The notes below the pieces were generated by a model, which was not told the origin of the DNA, did not search any database, and worked only from the letters and a program-made list of their open reading frames with translations. From Erythrobacter sp. (GTDB lineage: Bacteria > Pseudomonadota > Alphaproteobacteria > Sphingomonadales > Sphingomonadaceae): 64,000 nucleotides of DNA. The stretch is from the NCBI GenBank assembly GCA_029937545.1, contig JAPYPR010000001.1, positions 139,730 through 203,729 of the forward strand. Direction: 5' to 3'. Both the position numbers and the translations under genes were made by a program. Position 1 is the first letter of the stretch. Each line of letters starts with the position of its first letter. Below, in pieces: positions 1 through 7,476 of the stretch.

Positions 1-136
1 CGCGCTTGCCGGTATTGATCTCCGATACGCGCCCCTGATTGAGACCAAAGCGCGCCGCAATATCGTGCTGGTGATCGCCCTTGCGGAGCATTTCCCAGAC
101 CTTGCGGATGGTGTCGTCAGTAAGTTTGGAAGCCAT
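1..136 (-). CDS. small helix-turn-helix protein, 3' end outside window
   Basis: The start codon is at 134-136 on the minus strand and the reading frame stays open to the window edge, giving at least 45 residues beginning MASKLTDDTIRKVWEML. The segment HDIAARFGLNQGRVSEI has the spacing of a helix-turn-helix (AARFG turn followed by a recognition helix), so a DNA-binding role is likely. It lies downstream of, and in the same direction as, the IS1595-family transposase, separated by a terminator-like hairpin. It could be a passenger gene of that element or an unrelated regulator; the missing C-terminus prevents a decision. GC content and codon use do not stand out. Confidence 0.55.
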   Translation of the reverse strand, partial: MASKLTDDTIRKVWEMLRKGDHQHDIAARFGLNQGRVSEINTGKR

Positions 137-245
137 TTCAATAGCCCTCTGAAAAAGAGAGCGCAGCGGGCTTGACCGGTCCCGCCCCATGACTCATAGG
201 ACGGTTTCTAGAACTCGGCTGTGGGCTTGCTACGCCCTCGGTTGG

Positions 246-279
246 AAGCCCCGTTCGGTCCCCATGACCGGCGGGGCTT
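246..279. terminator. terminator-like hairpin downstream of the transposase
   Basis: A near-perfect inverted repeat pairs AGCCCCG with CGGGGCT and continues inward as CGGTC/GACCG around a short loop. T-rich sequence follows on the plus side and AAGCC-type sequence on the other. It lies about 100 bp past the transposase stop and before the small HTH gene, so it would end transposase transcription and limit read-through. Confidence 0.55.
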
Positions 280-375
280 TGTTCATTTAGACCGAGTCGA
301 AAATGAATCAGAGTCCTGCTTTAAGCTTTTCCACTTCGGCGTTTCTTCCAGCGCAGGAAGTGAAGCACCTTTTGC

Positions 376-1353
376 TTAGGCATAACGCGCTTCGTAAGTC
401 CGCCGATAGGTGAGGCGCTTGCCGCTGATGCCTTTGAGGGCAATGTCAGCGCGCTCCGCATCATTGATGCCAAGGCCTGAGCGATTGGAATAACGGAAGT
501 CGAACTCGGCAAGGTAGCGTCCAAGGTGCTGCTGTCCGCAATGCTGGTAGATGCCGCGCATACCGCGCTTGAAGATGCCGAAGAAACCTTCGATGGTATT
601 GGTCTGGGCGGTGCGATCTTCGCGCTTCACATACTCGCCGCGAGCGTGAGCAACGTGGGCATGGCGAGCGAACTGCTTGCCCGGTTTCTTGTAGACCTGT
701 GCTTCGTCCGTCATGAGGCGGCTTGCGCGGTCAATGCGAGTGTAGAGCAGCTTGGAGACATTATCAGCGTTGAACGCGCCGGTGAAAACAATGCTGGTTG
801 CGCGGCCTGTAGTGCGGTCAACCAGTGAGACAATGCGGTTCATGTTGTGAATGGCCATTCGGCTATTCTTCGGGCCAAGCTGGTTCTGGCCGTAGTAGGT
901 TTCGTCCACTTCGACCGTGGAGCCTTCGCCGCCCATGGGCGTGTCGCTGGTATCGGTCATGGCTTCGCGGATGCGATGGGCCATGAACCAAGCGGTCTTA
1001 TAGGTGACGCCAAGCATACGGTGCAGTTGGTGGGAGCTAATGCCCTTCTTGCTGGACACGATCAGATGCGTGGCAAGCAGCCATTTGTTGAGAGGAACCT
1101 TAGAGCGCTCAAAGACGGTTCCGACCGTTACAGTGAACTGCTTGCGGCAAGAGTTGCACTGGACAACGCCTTTACGGATTGCGCCTTCGGGATGCTTCTT
1201 GGTTTTGCGTCCACGCTGCGGAGGGAGCCGCTTAGTATCCTTGCTTTCACAGTGAGGGCAGACAGGGCCGTGGGGCCAGTGGAGCGCTTCAAGGTGCTCA
1301 CGTGCTGCGTCTTCGTTTTGAAAGCGAGGTGCGTAGATGTTTTCCATGTCCAC
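376..1353 (-). CDS. IS1595-family transposase
   Basis: A 325-residue transposase that would catalyse cut-and-paste movement of its insertion sequence. The N-terminus carries a zinc ribbon (CPHC near residue 32 and CNSC near residue 67), followed by an HTH-like segment (HQLHRMLGVTYKTAWFM) and the ISXO2/IS1595 catalytic core: VEVDETYYG near residue 150, a second Asp in MTDEAQ, and NTIEGFFGIFKRG near residue 250. Length and motif order fit intact family members. No convincing terminal inverted repeat was found on either side: the right end must lie between 1354 and the gene at 1462, while the left end may be outside the window. It belongs to a different subgroup from the transposase at 60321; the two share the fold but little sequence. 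Confidence 0.93.
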   Translation of the reverse strand: MDMENIYAPRFQNEDAAREHLEALHWPHGPVCPHCESKDTKRLPPQRGRKTKKHPEGAIRKGVVQCNSCRKQFTVTVGTVFERSKVPLNKWLLATHLIVSSKKGISSHQLHRMLGVTYKTAWFMAHRIREAMTDTSDTPMGGEGSTVEVDETYYGQNQLGPKNSRMAIHNMNRIVSLVDRTTGRATSIVFTGAFNADNVSKLLYTRIDRASRLMTDEAQVYKKPGKQFARHAHVAHARGEYVKREDRTAQTNTIEGFFGIFKRGMRGIYQHCGQQHLGRYLAEFDFRYSNRSGLGINDAERADIALKGISGKRLTYRRTYEARYA

Positions 1354-1461
1354 ACACTAGCAATATGGCCTGCTTTGTCAAGTATACAATGTCTAGCGTC
1401 CTTGACATAGAAGGTGAGCTATGACAAATACACTTTACATCATAGCAAGGGAGCTTGACCA

Positions 1462-1644
1462 ATGAACCGTTTACTGACCGCATGCGCGTTTGCCGCTGCG
1501 ATTATCCTTCTGGCCCTCGGCATATCCAATGGGGTCGTCGATCGAGACGCCGGCGAGACGATGCTCATCGTGCTGCCGATCCTCGCCGTGACGAGCCTTG
1601 CATCGGGCGGCTGTCGTCGGGCGGCCTGTGGCGTTCGGTCGTGA
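1462..1644 (+). CDS. small hydrophobic protein, first gene of membrane-protein/XRE operon
   Basis: A 60-residue protein beginning MNRLLTACAFAAAIILLALG, preceded by a good ribosome site (AAGGGAG, 1447-1453). It has two hydrophobic stretches (about residues 4-20 and 33-46), so a two-pass inner-membrane protein is likely. It ends two bases before the start of the next membrane gene, which implies co-transcription and probably translational coupling. The tail (GGCRRAACGVRS) is basic and cysteine-containing. No known family was recognised. The IS1595 element lies immediately upstream, so the native promoter of this operon may have been replaced or altered. Confidence 0.6.
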   Translation: MNRLLTACAFAAAIILLALGISNGVVDRDAGETMLIVLPILAVTSLASGGCRRAACGVRS

Positions 1645-1646
1645 CC

Positions 1647-2258
1647 ATGTCCAACGCCAACCGCCCCGGAGGTTCGGTGCCACTATGGGCCGGGCTGACC
1701 TTTGCAAGCTTCGGCGCGGTCATGGGGCTGGCGCTGAGCGATGCCATCGATTCATCCACTGCCATGATCCTCCTGATCGTTCCGGCAGCGCTGTTCTTCC
1801 AGACGATGCGCGCAGCCAACCGTGCTGCGGACAATCGCGGGCCGTGCAGCGCCAAGGGCGAAGCCCAGCAACGCTACATCAAGCGGGTCATGGTATTCAG
1901 CAGCGCCTATCTGGTCGCCATAGCGCTGCAGGTTTCGTTGTTGAGCGATAGCGACCCGTCGATGGCGGCCCGTGTGGCGCTGGCGCTACTGCCCGCCTTC
2001 GCCATCATCGGCGTATTCTGGGCGATCGGACGTCTGATCGTGGAGGAGCAGGACGAGTTCCTGCGCATGCTGATCGTCCGCCAGGCGCTGATCGCCACCG
2101 GCTTCGCGCTCGCCGCCGCCACGCTTTGGGGCTTCCTCGAATCGACCGGCGTGGTCGTCCACCTCGACGCCTATTGGTGGGCGGTCGCGTGGTTCTTCGG
2201 CCAGTTCGTCGGAGCGGTGGCCAACCGCATCAGCTACGGCACCTGGGGCGCGCTATGA
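1647..2258 (+). CDS. six-helix membrane protein of unknown function
   Basis: A 203-residue protein from the ATG at 1647. An upstream in-frame start at 1455 would overlap the 60-aa gene and add a non-hydrophobic arginine-rich leader, so it was rejected. Hydrophobic segments at about residues 10-28, 33-50, 76-94, 102-122, 136-154 and 166-184 predict six transmembrane helices. The loop before helix five (IVEEQDEFLRMLIVRQ) is charged and cytoplasmic-looking. The stop overlaps the start of the XRE regulator (ATGA). Membrane protein plus tiny XRE regulator pairs are common in Proteobacteria, where the regulator probably controls the pair. Function unknown. Confidence 0.8.
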   Translation: MSNANRPGGSVPLWAGLTFASFGAVMGLALSDAIDSSTAMILLIVPAALFFQTMRAANRAADNRGPCSAKGEAQQRYIKRVMVFSSAYLVAIALQVSLLSDSDPSMAARVALALLPAFAIIGVFWAIGRLIVEEQDEFLRMLIVRQALIATGFALAAATLWGFLESTGVVVHLDAYWWAVAWFFGQFVGAVANRISYGTWGAL

Positions 2259-2449
2259 AGAACCGCCTCAAGGTGCTGCGCGCCGAACGTAACTGGAGCC
2301 AGCAGCAGCTTGCCGACCTGCTGGAGGTGAGCCGCCAGAGCGTCAACGCGATCGAAACCGGACGCTACGACCCATCGCTCCCGCTGGCCTTCCGGATCGC
2401 CGAAGTCTTCGATCTGGCGATCGAGGAGATTTTTCAGCGCGAAGCGTAG
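2255..2449 (+). CDS. XRE-family transcriptional regulator, minimal HTH type
   Basis: A 64-residue protein that is almost entirely a Cro/CI-type helix-turn-helix (QQQLADLLEVSRQSVNAIETGRYDPSLPLA), like the short YgzD/YozG class. It should bind DNA as a dimer. The start at 2255 gives an ATGA overlap with the membrane gene; a longer in-frame reading from 2126 only extends into that gene and was rejected. It is the last gene before the strong terminator at 2472, so it probably autoregulates the three-gene operon. Confidence 0.9.
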   Translation: MKNRLKVLRAERNWSQQQLADLLEVSRQSVNAIETGRYDPSLPLAFRIAEVFDLAIEEIFQREA

Positions 2450-2471
2450 TCACGCGTTGCGATTGACACAG

Positions 2472-2516
2472 CCCCTTCGATCCCCGAGCATCCAGCGACG
2501 GGATCGAAGGGGTTTT
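2472..2516 (+). terminator. strong rho-independent terminator
   Basis: A perfect 13-bp stem (CCCCTTCGATCCC pairing with GGGATCGAAGGGG) around a 15-nt loop, followed directly by TTTT. It closes the XRE operon, 22 bp after the regulator stop, and separates it from the YjgN gene. Confidence 0.9.
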
Positions 2517-2524
2517 ACTGCATC

Positions 2525-3616
2525 ATGCACGGCAAGTACGACGGCGAGGGCGGCGAAAGCGCTTTCGTTTTCGAAGGCAACTGGCGCGAATTCGCCCCGA
2601 TCGCCTTCACCAATCTGCTGCTGACCATCGTTACGCTGGGAATCTATCGCTTCTGGGCAACCACGCGCGAGCGCCAGTATCTGTGGTCGCGCAGCCGCTT
2701 TGTGGACGAGCATCTCGAATGGGCGGGCACGGGCAAGGAACTCTTCTTCGGCTTCCTGATCGTTCTGCTACTTTTCGGCCTGCCCTATTTGATCGCGTCC
2801 TTCGGCGCGCAGGCGCTAATTGCGCGCGGCTATGAAGAAATCGGCGCAGCGCTGGGCGTGCTGGCATTCGTCGCGATCTTCTACCTCATGGGCGTCGCCC
2901 GCTTCCGGGCGCTGCGCTATCGCCTGTCGCGCACCCGGTGGCGCGGCATTCGCGGGGGGAGCGACAATCCCGGCTTCGTGTTCGGCCTGTCCTATATGTG
3001 GAAAACGATCGTCGGTTGGCTGCCGCTCGGCCTGCTGATCCCCTGGTCGATGACCAGCCTGTGGAACGAGCGTTGGAGCAAGATGAGTTTCGGCCCCTAT
3101 CGCTTCGAAGCCAATGCCGAAGCGGGCGGCGTGTTCGCCCGCTTCCTGCTGTTCTATCTCGCCCCGTTCATCCTCTTCCTCGGCGGATTGTTCATGGCCG
3201 GCATGGGCATGCTGGCGGGCTACGGTATCGGCGGCGAGGACGGCATGGCGCTGGGCGGTGCGTTCGGCATCATCGGTCTCGTCCTGTTCTTCTATCTCGG
3301 CCTCGGCCTGATCGCGGTTGCCTTCTACGCCAAGTTCTATCGCGAAGTGGTCGGCGCGACGCGGTGGAAGGATCTCGATCTCAGTTTCGAGGCATCGACG
3401 CTGGAGTGGGTCAAGCTACTGGTCGGCGATGCCTTGCTGGTCGTGTTCACCCTGGGGATCGGCCTCATCTTCCTGTCCTATCGGCACTGGAAATTCTTCA
3501 TCACTCACCTCGAGGCGAGCGGCGAAATCCTGCTCGACGAGCTGACCCAGTCGACCACCAGGACCGCACGCCATGGCGAGGGCCTGCTCGACGCCTTCGA
3601 CATGGGCGCGATCTGA
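2525..3616 (+). CDS. YjgN/DUF898 family membrane protein
   Basis: A 363-residue polytopic inner-membrane protein of the YjgN (DUF898) family. Family hallmarks are an N-terminal beta-like segment (FVFEGNWREFAPIAFTN), the TLGIYRFWATTRERQYLWS motif around residues 38-57, and its repeat near the C-terminus (TLGIGLIFLSYRHWKFF). There are about eight hydrophobic segments. The biochemical role of the family is not established. The gene stops four bases before the M48 protease start. YjgN next to an M48 peptidase is a recurring arrangement, suggesting a joint envelope function. Confidence 0.9.
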   Translation: MHGKYDGEGGESAFVFEGNWREFAPIAFTNLLLTIVTLGIYRFWATTRERQYLWSRSRFVDEHLEWAGTGKELFFGFLIVLLLFGLPYLIASFGAQALIARGYEEIGAALGVLAFVAIFYLMGVARFRALRYRLSRTRWRGIRGGSDNPGFVFGLSYMWKTIVGWLPLGLLIPWSMTSLWNERWSKMSFGPYRFEANAEAGGVFARFLLFYLAPFILFLGGLFMAGMGMLAGYGIGGEDGMALGGAFGIIGLVLFFYLGLGLIAVAFYAKFYREVVGATRWKDLDLSFEASTLEWVKLLVGDALLVVFTLGIGLIFLSYRHWKFFITHLEASGEILLDELTQSTTRTARHGEGLLDAFDMGAI

Positions 3617-3620
3617 GCCG

Positions 3621-4697
3621 ATGGACGACAGCTTTCAGGTCGCGGCCAGCTGGTACGACGGGCGCTCGGCTGTCCGGCACGAGGGCCATACGCGCTGGGA
3701 CGGCGGCGGACAATTGCTGCTCGATGCGCCAACCAGCCAGCTTGCGGTGCCCATGGCCGACCTGCGGTTCGGCGAGGCGCGGGGGGAGCATGTTTTCTAC
3801 CGCCGCGAGAGCGAGACCGACTTCCGCCTGATCTTGCCCGCCGACATGCCGCCGGGGCTGGCGCGGCATTTGCCTGAAAAAAGGGAATACGGCGCGTGGA
3901 TCGACCGGCTGGGTCTCGGCAAAGCCGCCGTCATCTTCGCCGCGGCCAGCGCGGTCGCGGTGGCGCTCTTCATGACCGCTCCCGATTGGCTCGGCCCGCG
4001 CGTGCCCGCAAGCTGGGAGCGCAATCTGGGCCGGGCGATGATCGGCGATTTCGGCGGGCGGCTGTGCAGCACGCCCGAAGGCGACGCGGCCCTCGCCAAA
4101 TTGCTCGACGAGGTCGATCCGGCGACGACGCAGGTCAACGCGGGCGTCGCCAATATCGACATGGTCAATGCTGTGGCGCTACCCGGCGGGCAGGTCCTGC
4201 TGTTCGATGGCCTCATCCAGCAGGCCGAAAGCCCGGAAGAGCTTGCCGGCGTGCTCGCCCACGAGGTCGGCCATGTGCGCGAGCGGCATGTGATGACCGC
4301 GCTGCTGCGCCAGTTCGGCATGTCGGTGCTGCTGGCGGGCGCGAACTCGGGCGTCGGCGACACGGTCTTCGGCGTCGCCTCCATGGGCTATTCGCGCGAT
4401 GCCGAGCGCGAGGCGGACGACTATGCCCGCGCGCGCCTCGCCGAAAGCGATGTCTCGCCGCTGGGAGCGGCTGGCTTTTTCGAGCGCATGGCCGAGGAAT
4501 ATGGCGACGATGGCGAGAGCAATGCGGTGACGGGCTGGCTGGCGAGCCACCCGGCTGCGGGCGAACGCGCGCGGGCCTACAGGAACGCGGCGAAGGAAGG
4601 TGAGGACTATCCGCCGGTCCTCTCCGAACGGGAATTTGCCGCGCTCCAGTCGATGTGCGAGGACGATCCCGACGTCGAGGAGTTCGACTTCTTCTGA
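3621..4697 (+). CDS. M48-family membrane metallopeptidase
   Basis: A 358-residue zinc protease. The N-terminal ~90 residues are soluble, one membrane anchor follows (about residues 105-122, AAVIFAAASAVAVALFM), then a periplasmic M48 domain with the zinc-binding HEVGH at residues 214-218 and a downstream glutamate ligand in SRDAEREADDYA. It probably degrades or processes envelope proteins. The start at 3621 was preferred to the in-frame ATG at 3573 because the latter lies inside the YjgN coding sequence. It is co-transcribed with YjgN. Confidence 0.9.
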   Translation: MDDSFQVAASWYDGRSAVRHEGHTRWDGGGQLLLDAPTSQLAVPMADLRFGEARGEHVFYRRESETDFRLILPADMPPGLARHLPEKREYGAWIDRLGLGKAAVIFAAASAVAVALFMTAPDWLGPRVPASWERNLGRAMIGDFGGRLCSTPEGDAALAKLLDEVDPATTQVNAGVANIDMVNAVALPGGQVLLFDGLIQQAESPEELAGVLAHEVGHVRERHVMTALLRQFGMSVLLAGANSGVGDTVFGVASMGYSRDAEREADDYARARLAESDVSPLGAAGFFERMAEEYGDDGESNAVTGWLASHPAAGERARAYRNAAKEGEDYPPVLSEREFAALQSMCEDDPDVEEFDFF

Positions 4698-4754
4698 GAC
4701 CGCGCCCGGCGCCGGGGTTGCATTCTCGCGCCCGAGGTTCGACATCGTAACCCG

Positions 4755-5495
4755 ATGAGCGACACGCAATTCCACACCATGCCCGACGGTCGGCGCATCG
4801 CCTTCCGCCATACGCCGGGCGCGGGTCCGACGCTCGTTTTCCTGCCCGGCTACATGTCGGACATGGATGGCGGCAAGGCGACTGCGCTGTTCGACCGGGC
4901 CAAGGCGCGCGGGCAGGGCTGCCTGCTGCTCGATTATTCGGGCTGCGGGTCGAGCGAGGGCGACTTCTCGGACGGCACCCTTTCGCGCTGGACCGAAGAA
5001 GTGCTCGCGCTGATCGATGCGCATGTCGAAGGCCGGGTCATCGTGATCGGCTCGTCCATGGGCGGCTGGCTGATGCTACTGGTCGGCATCGCACTGGGCG
5101 AGCGGCTGGCGGGACTGGTGGGTATCGCTTCCGCGCCCGACTTCACCGAATGGGGCCGCTCCGACGAAGACAAAGAGAAATTGTGCGCGGGCGAGACGGT
5201 CTACGACCCCAACCCCTATGGCCCCGACCCCACGCCGATGCACCCCGGCTTCTTCGCCGACGGGCAGGACCGGCGCCTGCTCGACAGCGAAATCGCGATC
5301 GATGCGCCGGTTCGCCTGCTGCACGGCCAGCGCGATGCAGACGTGTCGTGGCAGATCAGCATGAAGCTGGCCGAAGCGCTGCGTTCGGATGCGGTACAGT
5401 TGCTGCTGGTTAAGGACGGCGATCACCGGCTGTCGCGCGAGCAGGATATCGCCCTGCTGCTGCGCACGGTCGAATCGCTGTCCGGAGACGTCTGA
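4755..5495 (+). CDS. alpha/beta-fold hydrolase
   Basis: A 246-residue cytosolic serine hydrolase. The oxyanion region (VFLPGYMSDM), the nucleophile elbow GSSMGG (Ser101), an acidic residue in LHGQRDADV and the histidine in KDGDHRLS give a complete Ser-Asp-His triad. The sequence resembles BEM46/palmitoyl-thioesterase-like hydrolases; the substrate cannot be inferred. It is followed without a gap by the TPR gene. Confidence 0.88.
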   Translation: MSDTQFHTMPDGRRIAFRHTPGAGPTLVFLPGYMSDMDGGKATALFDRAKARGQGCLLLDYSGCGSSEGDFSDGTLSRWTEEVLALIDAHVEGRVIVIGSSMGGWLMLLVGIALGERLAGLVGIASAPDFTEWGRSDEDKEKLCAGETVYDPNPYGPDPTPMHPGFFADGQDRRLLDSEIAIDAPVRLLHGQRDADVSWQISMKLAEALRSDAVQLLLVKDGDHRLSREQDIALLLRTVESLSGDV

Positions 5496-6335
5496 GTGTT
5501 CATATCCGCCCTTGCCCTGCTGATCATGCAGGTCGGCCCCAATCCATCCATCGGCTCGATTCCCGATGTACCGGACGAGCTGGCGAATCGCCCGCAGCGC
5601 GAGACTGCCGAGGCTATCGAAACGGCGCCTTCCCCGCGCAGCGAGTATCTTTCGCGCTGCCTCGCGCTGACCACCAGCGAGCCGGAGGAAGCGCTCGATT
5701 TCGCGCAGGCCTGGCGCGTGCAGGTGGAAAGCGATCTCGAACTGGCGCAGTCGGCCCACTGTCTCGGGCTGGGGCTCGTGAGGCTGGAGCGGTATGAAGA
5801 AGCGCGCACGATCTTCGAGACCGCGAGCGCAGAGGCGCCGGAGACCCTACCCGCCTATCGCGCCCGGCTGGCTGCGATGGCCGGCAATGCCGCGTTGGCT
5901 GACGACAAGCCCGCCACTGCCGAGCCGCTGTTCGCGCAAGCCATCACCCATGCGGCGGCGGCGGGTGACGGCGCTCTCGCGGCGAGCCTCCATGTCGACC
6001 GCGCGCGAGCTTTGGTAGCCGCCGGTCGGCAGGAAGATGCAGCACTGGCGCTCGCCTCGGCCCGCGCCGAGGACCCCGCTAATGCGCGCGCATGGTTGCT
6101 GTCCGCCACTCTCTCCCGCCGCCTCGAGCGGCTCGGCGAGGCGCAGCAACAGATCGAGCGTGCCGCAGAAATCGATTCGCGCAATCCGGCGATCGGGCTG
6201 GAGGCCGGTGTGATCGCCGCGCTGTCCGGCCGCGACGACGACGCACGGCGCAGCTTCGAATCCGTCCTGCTCGTCGCACCCGACAGCACCGAGGCCGACC
6301 GCGCCCGCGCCTATCTGGAGCAGCTTGCCCAATGA
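5496..6335 (+). CDS. exported TPR-repeat protein
   Basis: A 279-residue protein starting with GTG immediately after the stop of the hydrolase gene. A short hydrophobic N-terminus (FISALALLIMQVG) looks like a weak signal or anchor. The rest is helical and alanine-rich, with tetratricopeptide-like repeats (for example ALDFAQAWRVQVE, GLVRLERYEEARTIFETA, RRLERLGEAQQQIERAAEID), indicating a protein-binding scaffold. The stop overlaps the start of the flavin monooxygenase gene (ATGA). No catalytic motif is present. Confidence 0.75.
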   Translation: MFISALALLIMQVGPNPSIGSIPDVPDELANRPQRETAEAIETAPSPRSEYLSRCLALTTSEPEEALDFAQAWRVQVESDLELAQSAHCLGLGLVRLERYEEARTIFETASAEAPETLPAYRARLAAMAGNAALADDKPATAEPLFAQAITHAAAAGDGALAASLHVDRARALVAAGRQEDAALALASARAEDPANARAWLLSATLSRRLERLGEAQQQIERAAEIDSRNPAIGLEAGVIAALSGRDDDARRSFESVLLVAPDSTEADRARAYLEQLAQ

Positions 6336-7324
6336 CCGAATTTTCCGTCCTCGACCTCGTTCCCGTTCGCGAAGGTGGCAGTGTCGGCGATGCACTGACC
6401 GCCGCCACCGATCTTGCAAAGGCTGCCGAAGCGGCGGGCTGCAAGCGCTTCTGGGTTGCCGAGCATCACGCAATGGAAGGCATCGCAGGCGGTGCGACTT
6501 CGGTCGTGCTCGCCCATATCGGCGATGCCACCAGCACCATCCGTATCGGATCGGGCGGCATCATGCTGCCCAACCACACGCCGTTCCAGATCGCCGAGCA
6601 ATTCGGCACGCTCGACGCGCTGTTCCCCGGTCGCATCGACCTCGGCCTCGGCCGCGCCCCGGGGGCGGGGCCGGAATTGCAGCGGGCGCTGCGCAAGGAT
6701 TTGCACCGCGCCGCCGAAATGTTCCCGCAGGACGTGGCCGAGTTGATGGCGCTGATGAAGGGCGAAGGGGCAATTCACCCCACGCCCGGACGCGGGGCCG
6801 AGCCCGAATTCTGGATGCTCGGCTCGAGCCTGTTCGGCGCGCAGCTCGCCGCGAAACTCGGCCTGCCCTATGCTTTCGCCAGCCATTTTGCGCCCGATCA
6901 CCTCGATGCCGCGCTGGAGCTTTATCGCCGCGATTTCCAGCCGTCTCAGACCTGCGAAAAGCCGCATGTGATGGCGGCGATGAATCTGTTCGTAGCAGAC
7001 AGCGAGGCCGAGGCCGAATATCTCGCCAGCTCGCAATTTCAGGCTTTCGTCGCACTGCGCACCGGGCGACCGGGTAAGCTGCCCCCGCCGCGCGAGAACT
7101 TCCGCGAAAGCCTGCCCCCTCAGGCCCAGGCCATGCTTGCGCATATCGGACAGGCTAGCGCGACCGGCACGCCCGCAATGGCCCGCGACACGGTCGAGAG
7201 CTTCATCGCGCGAACCGGTGCGGACGAGATCGTTTTCGGCGGCAGCACCTACGATCCGAAGGCGCGCATCCGCTCGCTCGAACTCGCGATGGATGCGCTC
7301 AAGCCGCTCCGCGCCGTAGCGTAA
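6332..7324 (+). CDS. LLM-class FMN-dependent oxidoreductase
   Basis: A 330-residue member of the bacterial luciferase-like monooxygenase superfamily, alkanal monooxygenase-like (YhbW type). Typical features are the N-terminal SVLDLVPVREGG, FWVAEHHAM around residue 44, IRIGSGGIMLPNH, and ERPID-like FPGRIDLGLGRAPG. These enzymes use reduced FMN and O2 on small organic substrates; the actual substrate is unknown. The start at 6332 overlaps the previous stop (ATGA). It is the last gene of this plus-strand run. Confidence 0.9.
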   Translation: MTEFSVLDLVPVREGGSVGDALTAATDLAKAAEAAGCKRFWVAEHHAMEGIAGGATSVVLAHIGDATSTIRIGSGGIMLPNHTPFQIAEQFGTLDALFPGRIDLGLGRAPGAGPELQRALRKDLHRAAEMFPQDVAELMALMKGEGAIHPTPGRGAEPEFWMLGSSLFGAQLAAKLGLPYAFASHFAPDHLDAALELYRRDFQPSQTCEKPHVMAAMNLFVADSEAEAEYLASSQFQAFVALRTGRPGKLPPPRENFRESLPPQAQAMLAHIGQASATGTPAMARDTVESFIARTGADEIVFGGSTYDPKARIRSLELAMDALKPLRAVA

Positions 7325-7476
7325 CCCGCCGTCCCGCATAGGAATGCACTTGGCTGCATGTGCCACCTTGCGACGCGCCGACAAGCGGCCTAGGCGCGGC
7401 CTCTGACATCTTCGCTGCATGAGTCGAAAATTGCGCGGCGAAGTAACGATACTACGCGATCCTGCGAGAGGTCCCC

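Noticed and set aside
321-383. Twenty-residue basic peptide (MPKQKVLHFLRWKKRRSGKA) starting within the transposase stop
   Set aside because: Too short, with no conservation evidence; the overlap with the stop codon alone is not enough support.
1455-1646. N-terminal extension of the 203-residue membrane protein
   Set aside because: The extension is arginine-rich, lacks hydrophobic character and overlaps the 60-residue gene, which has its own ribosome site.
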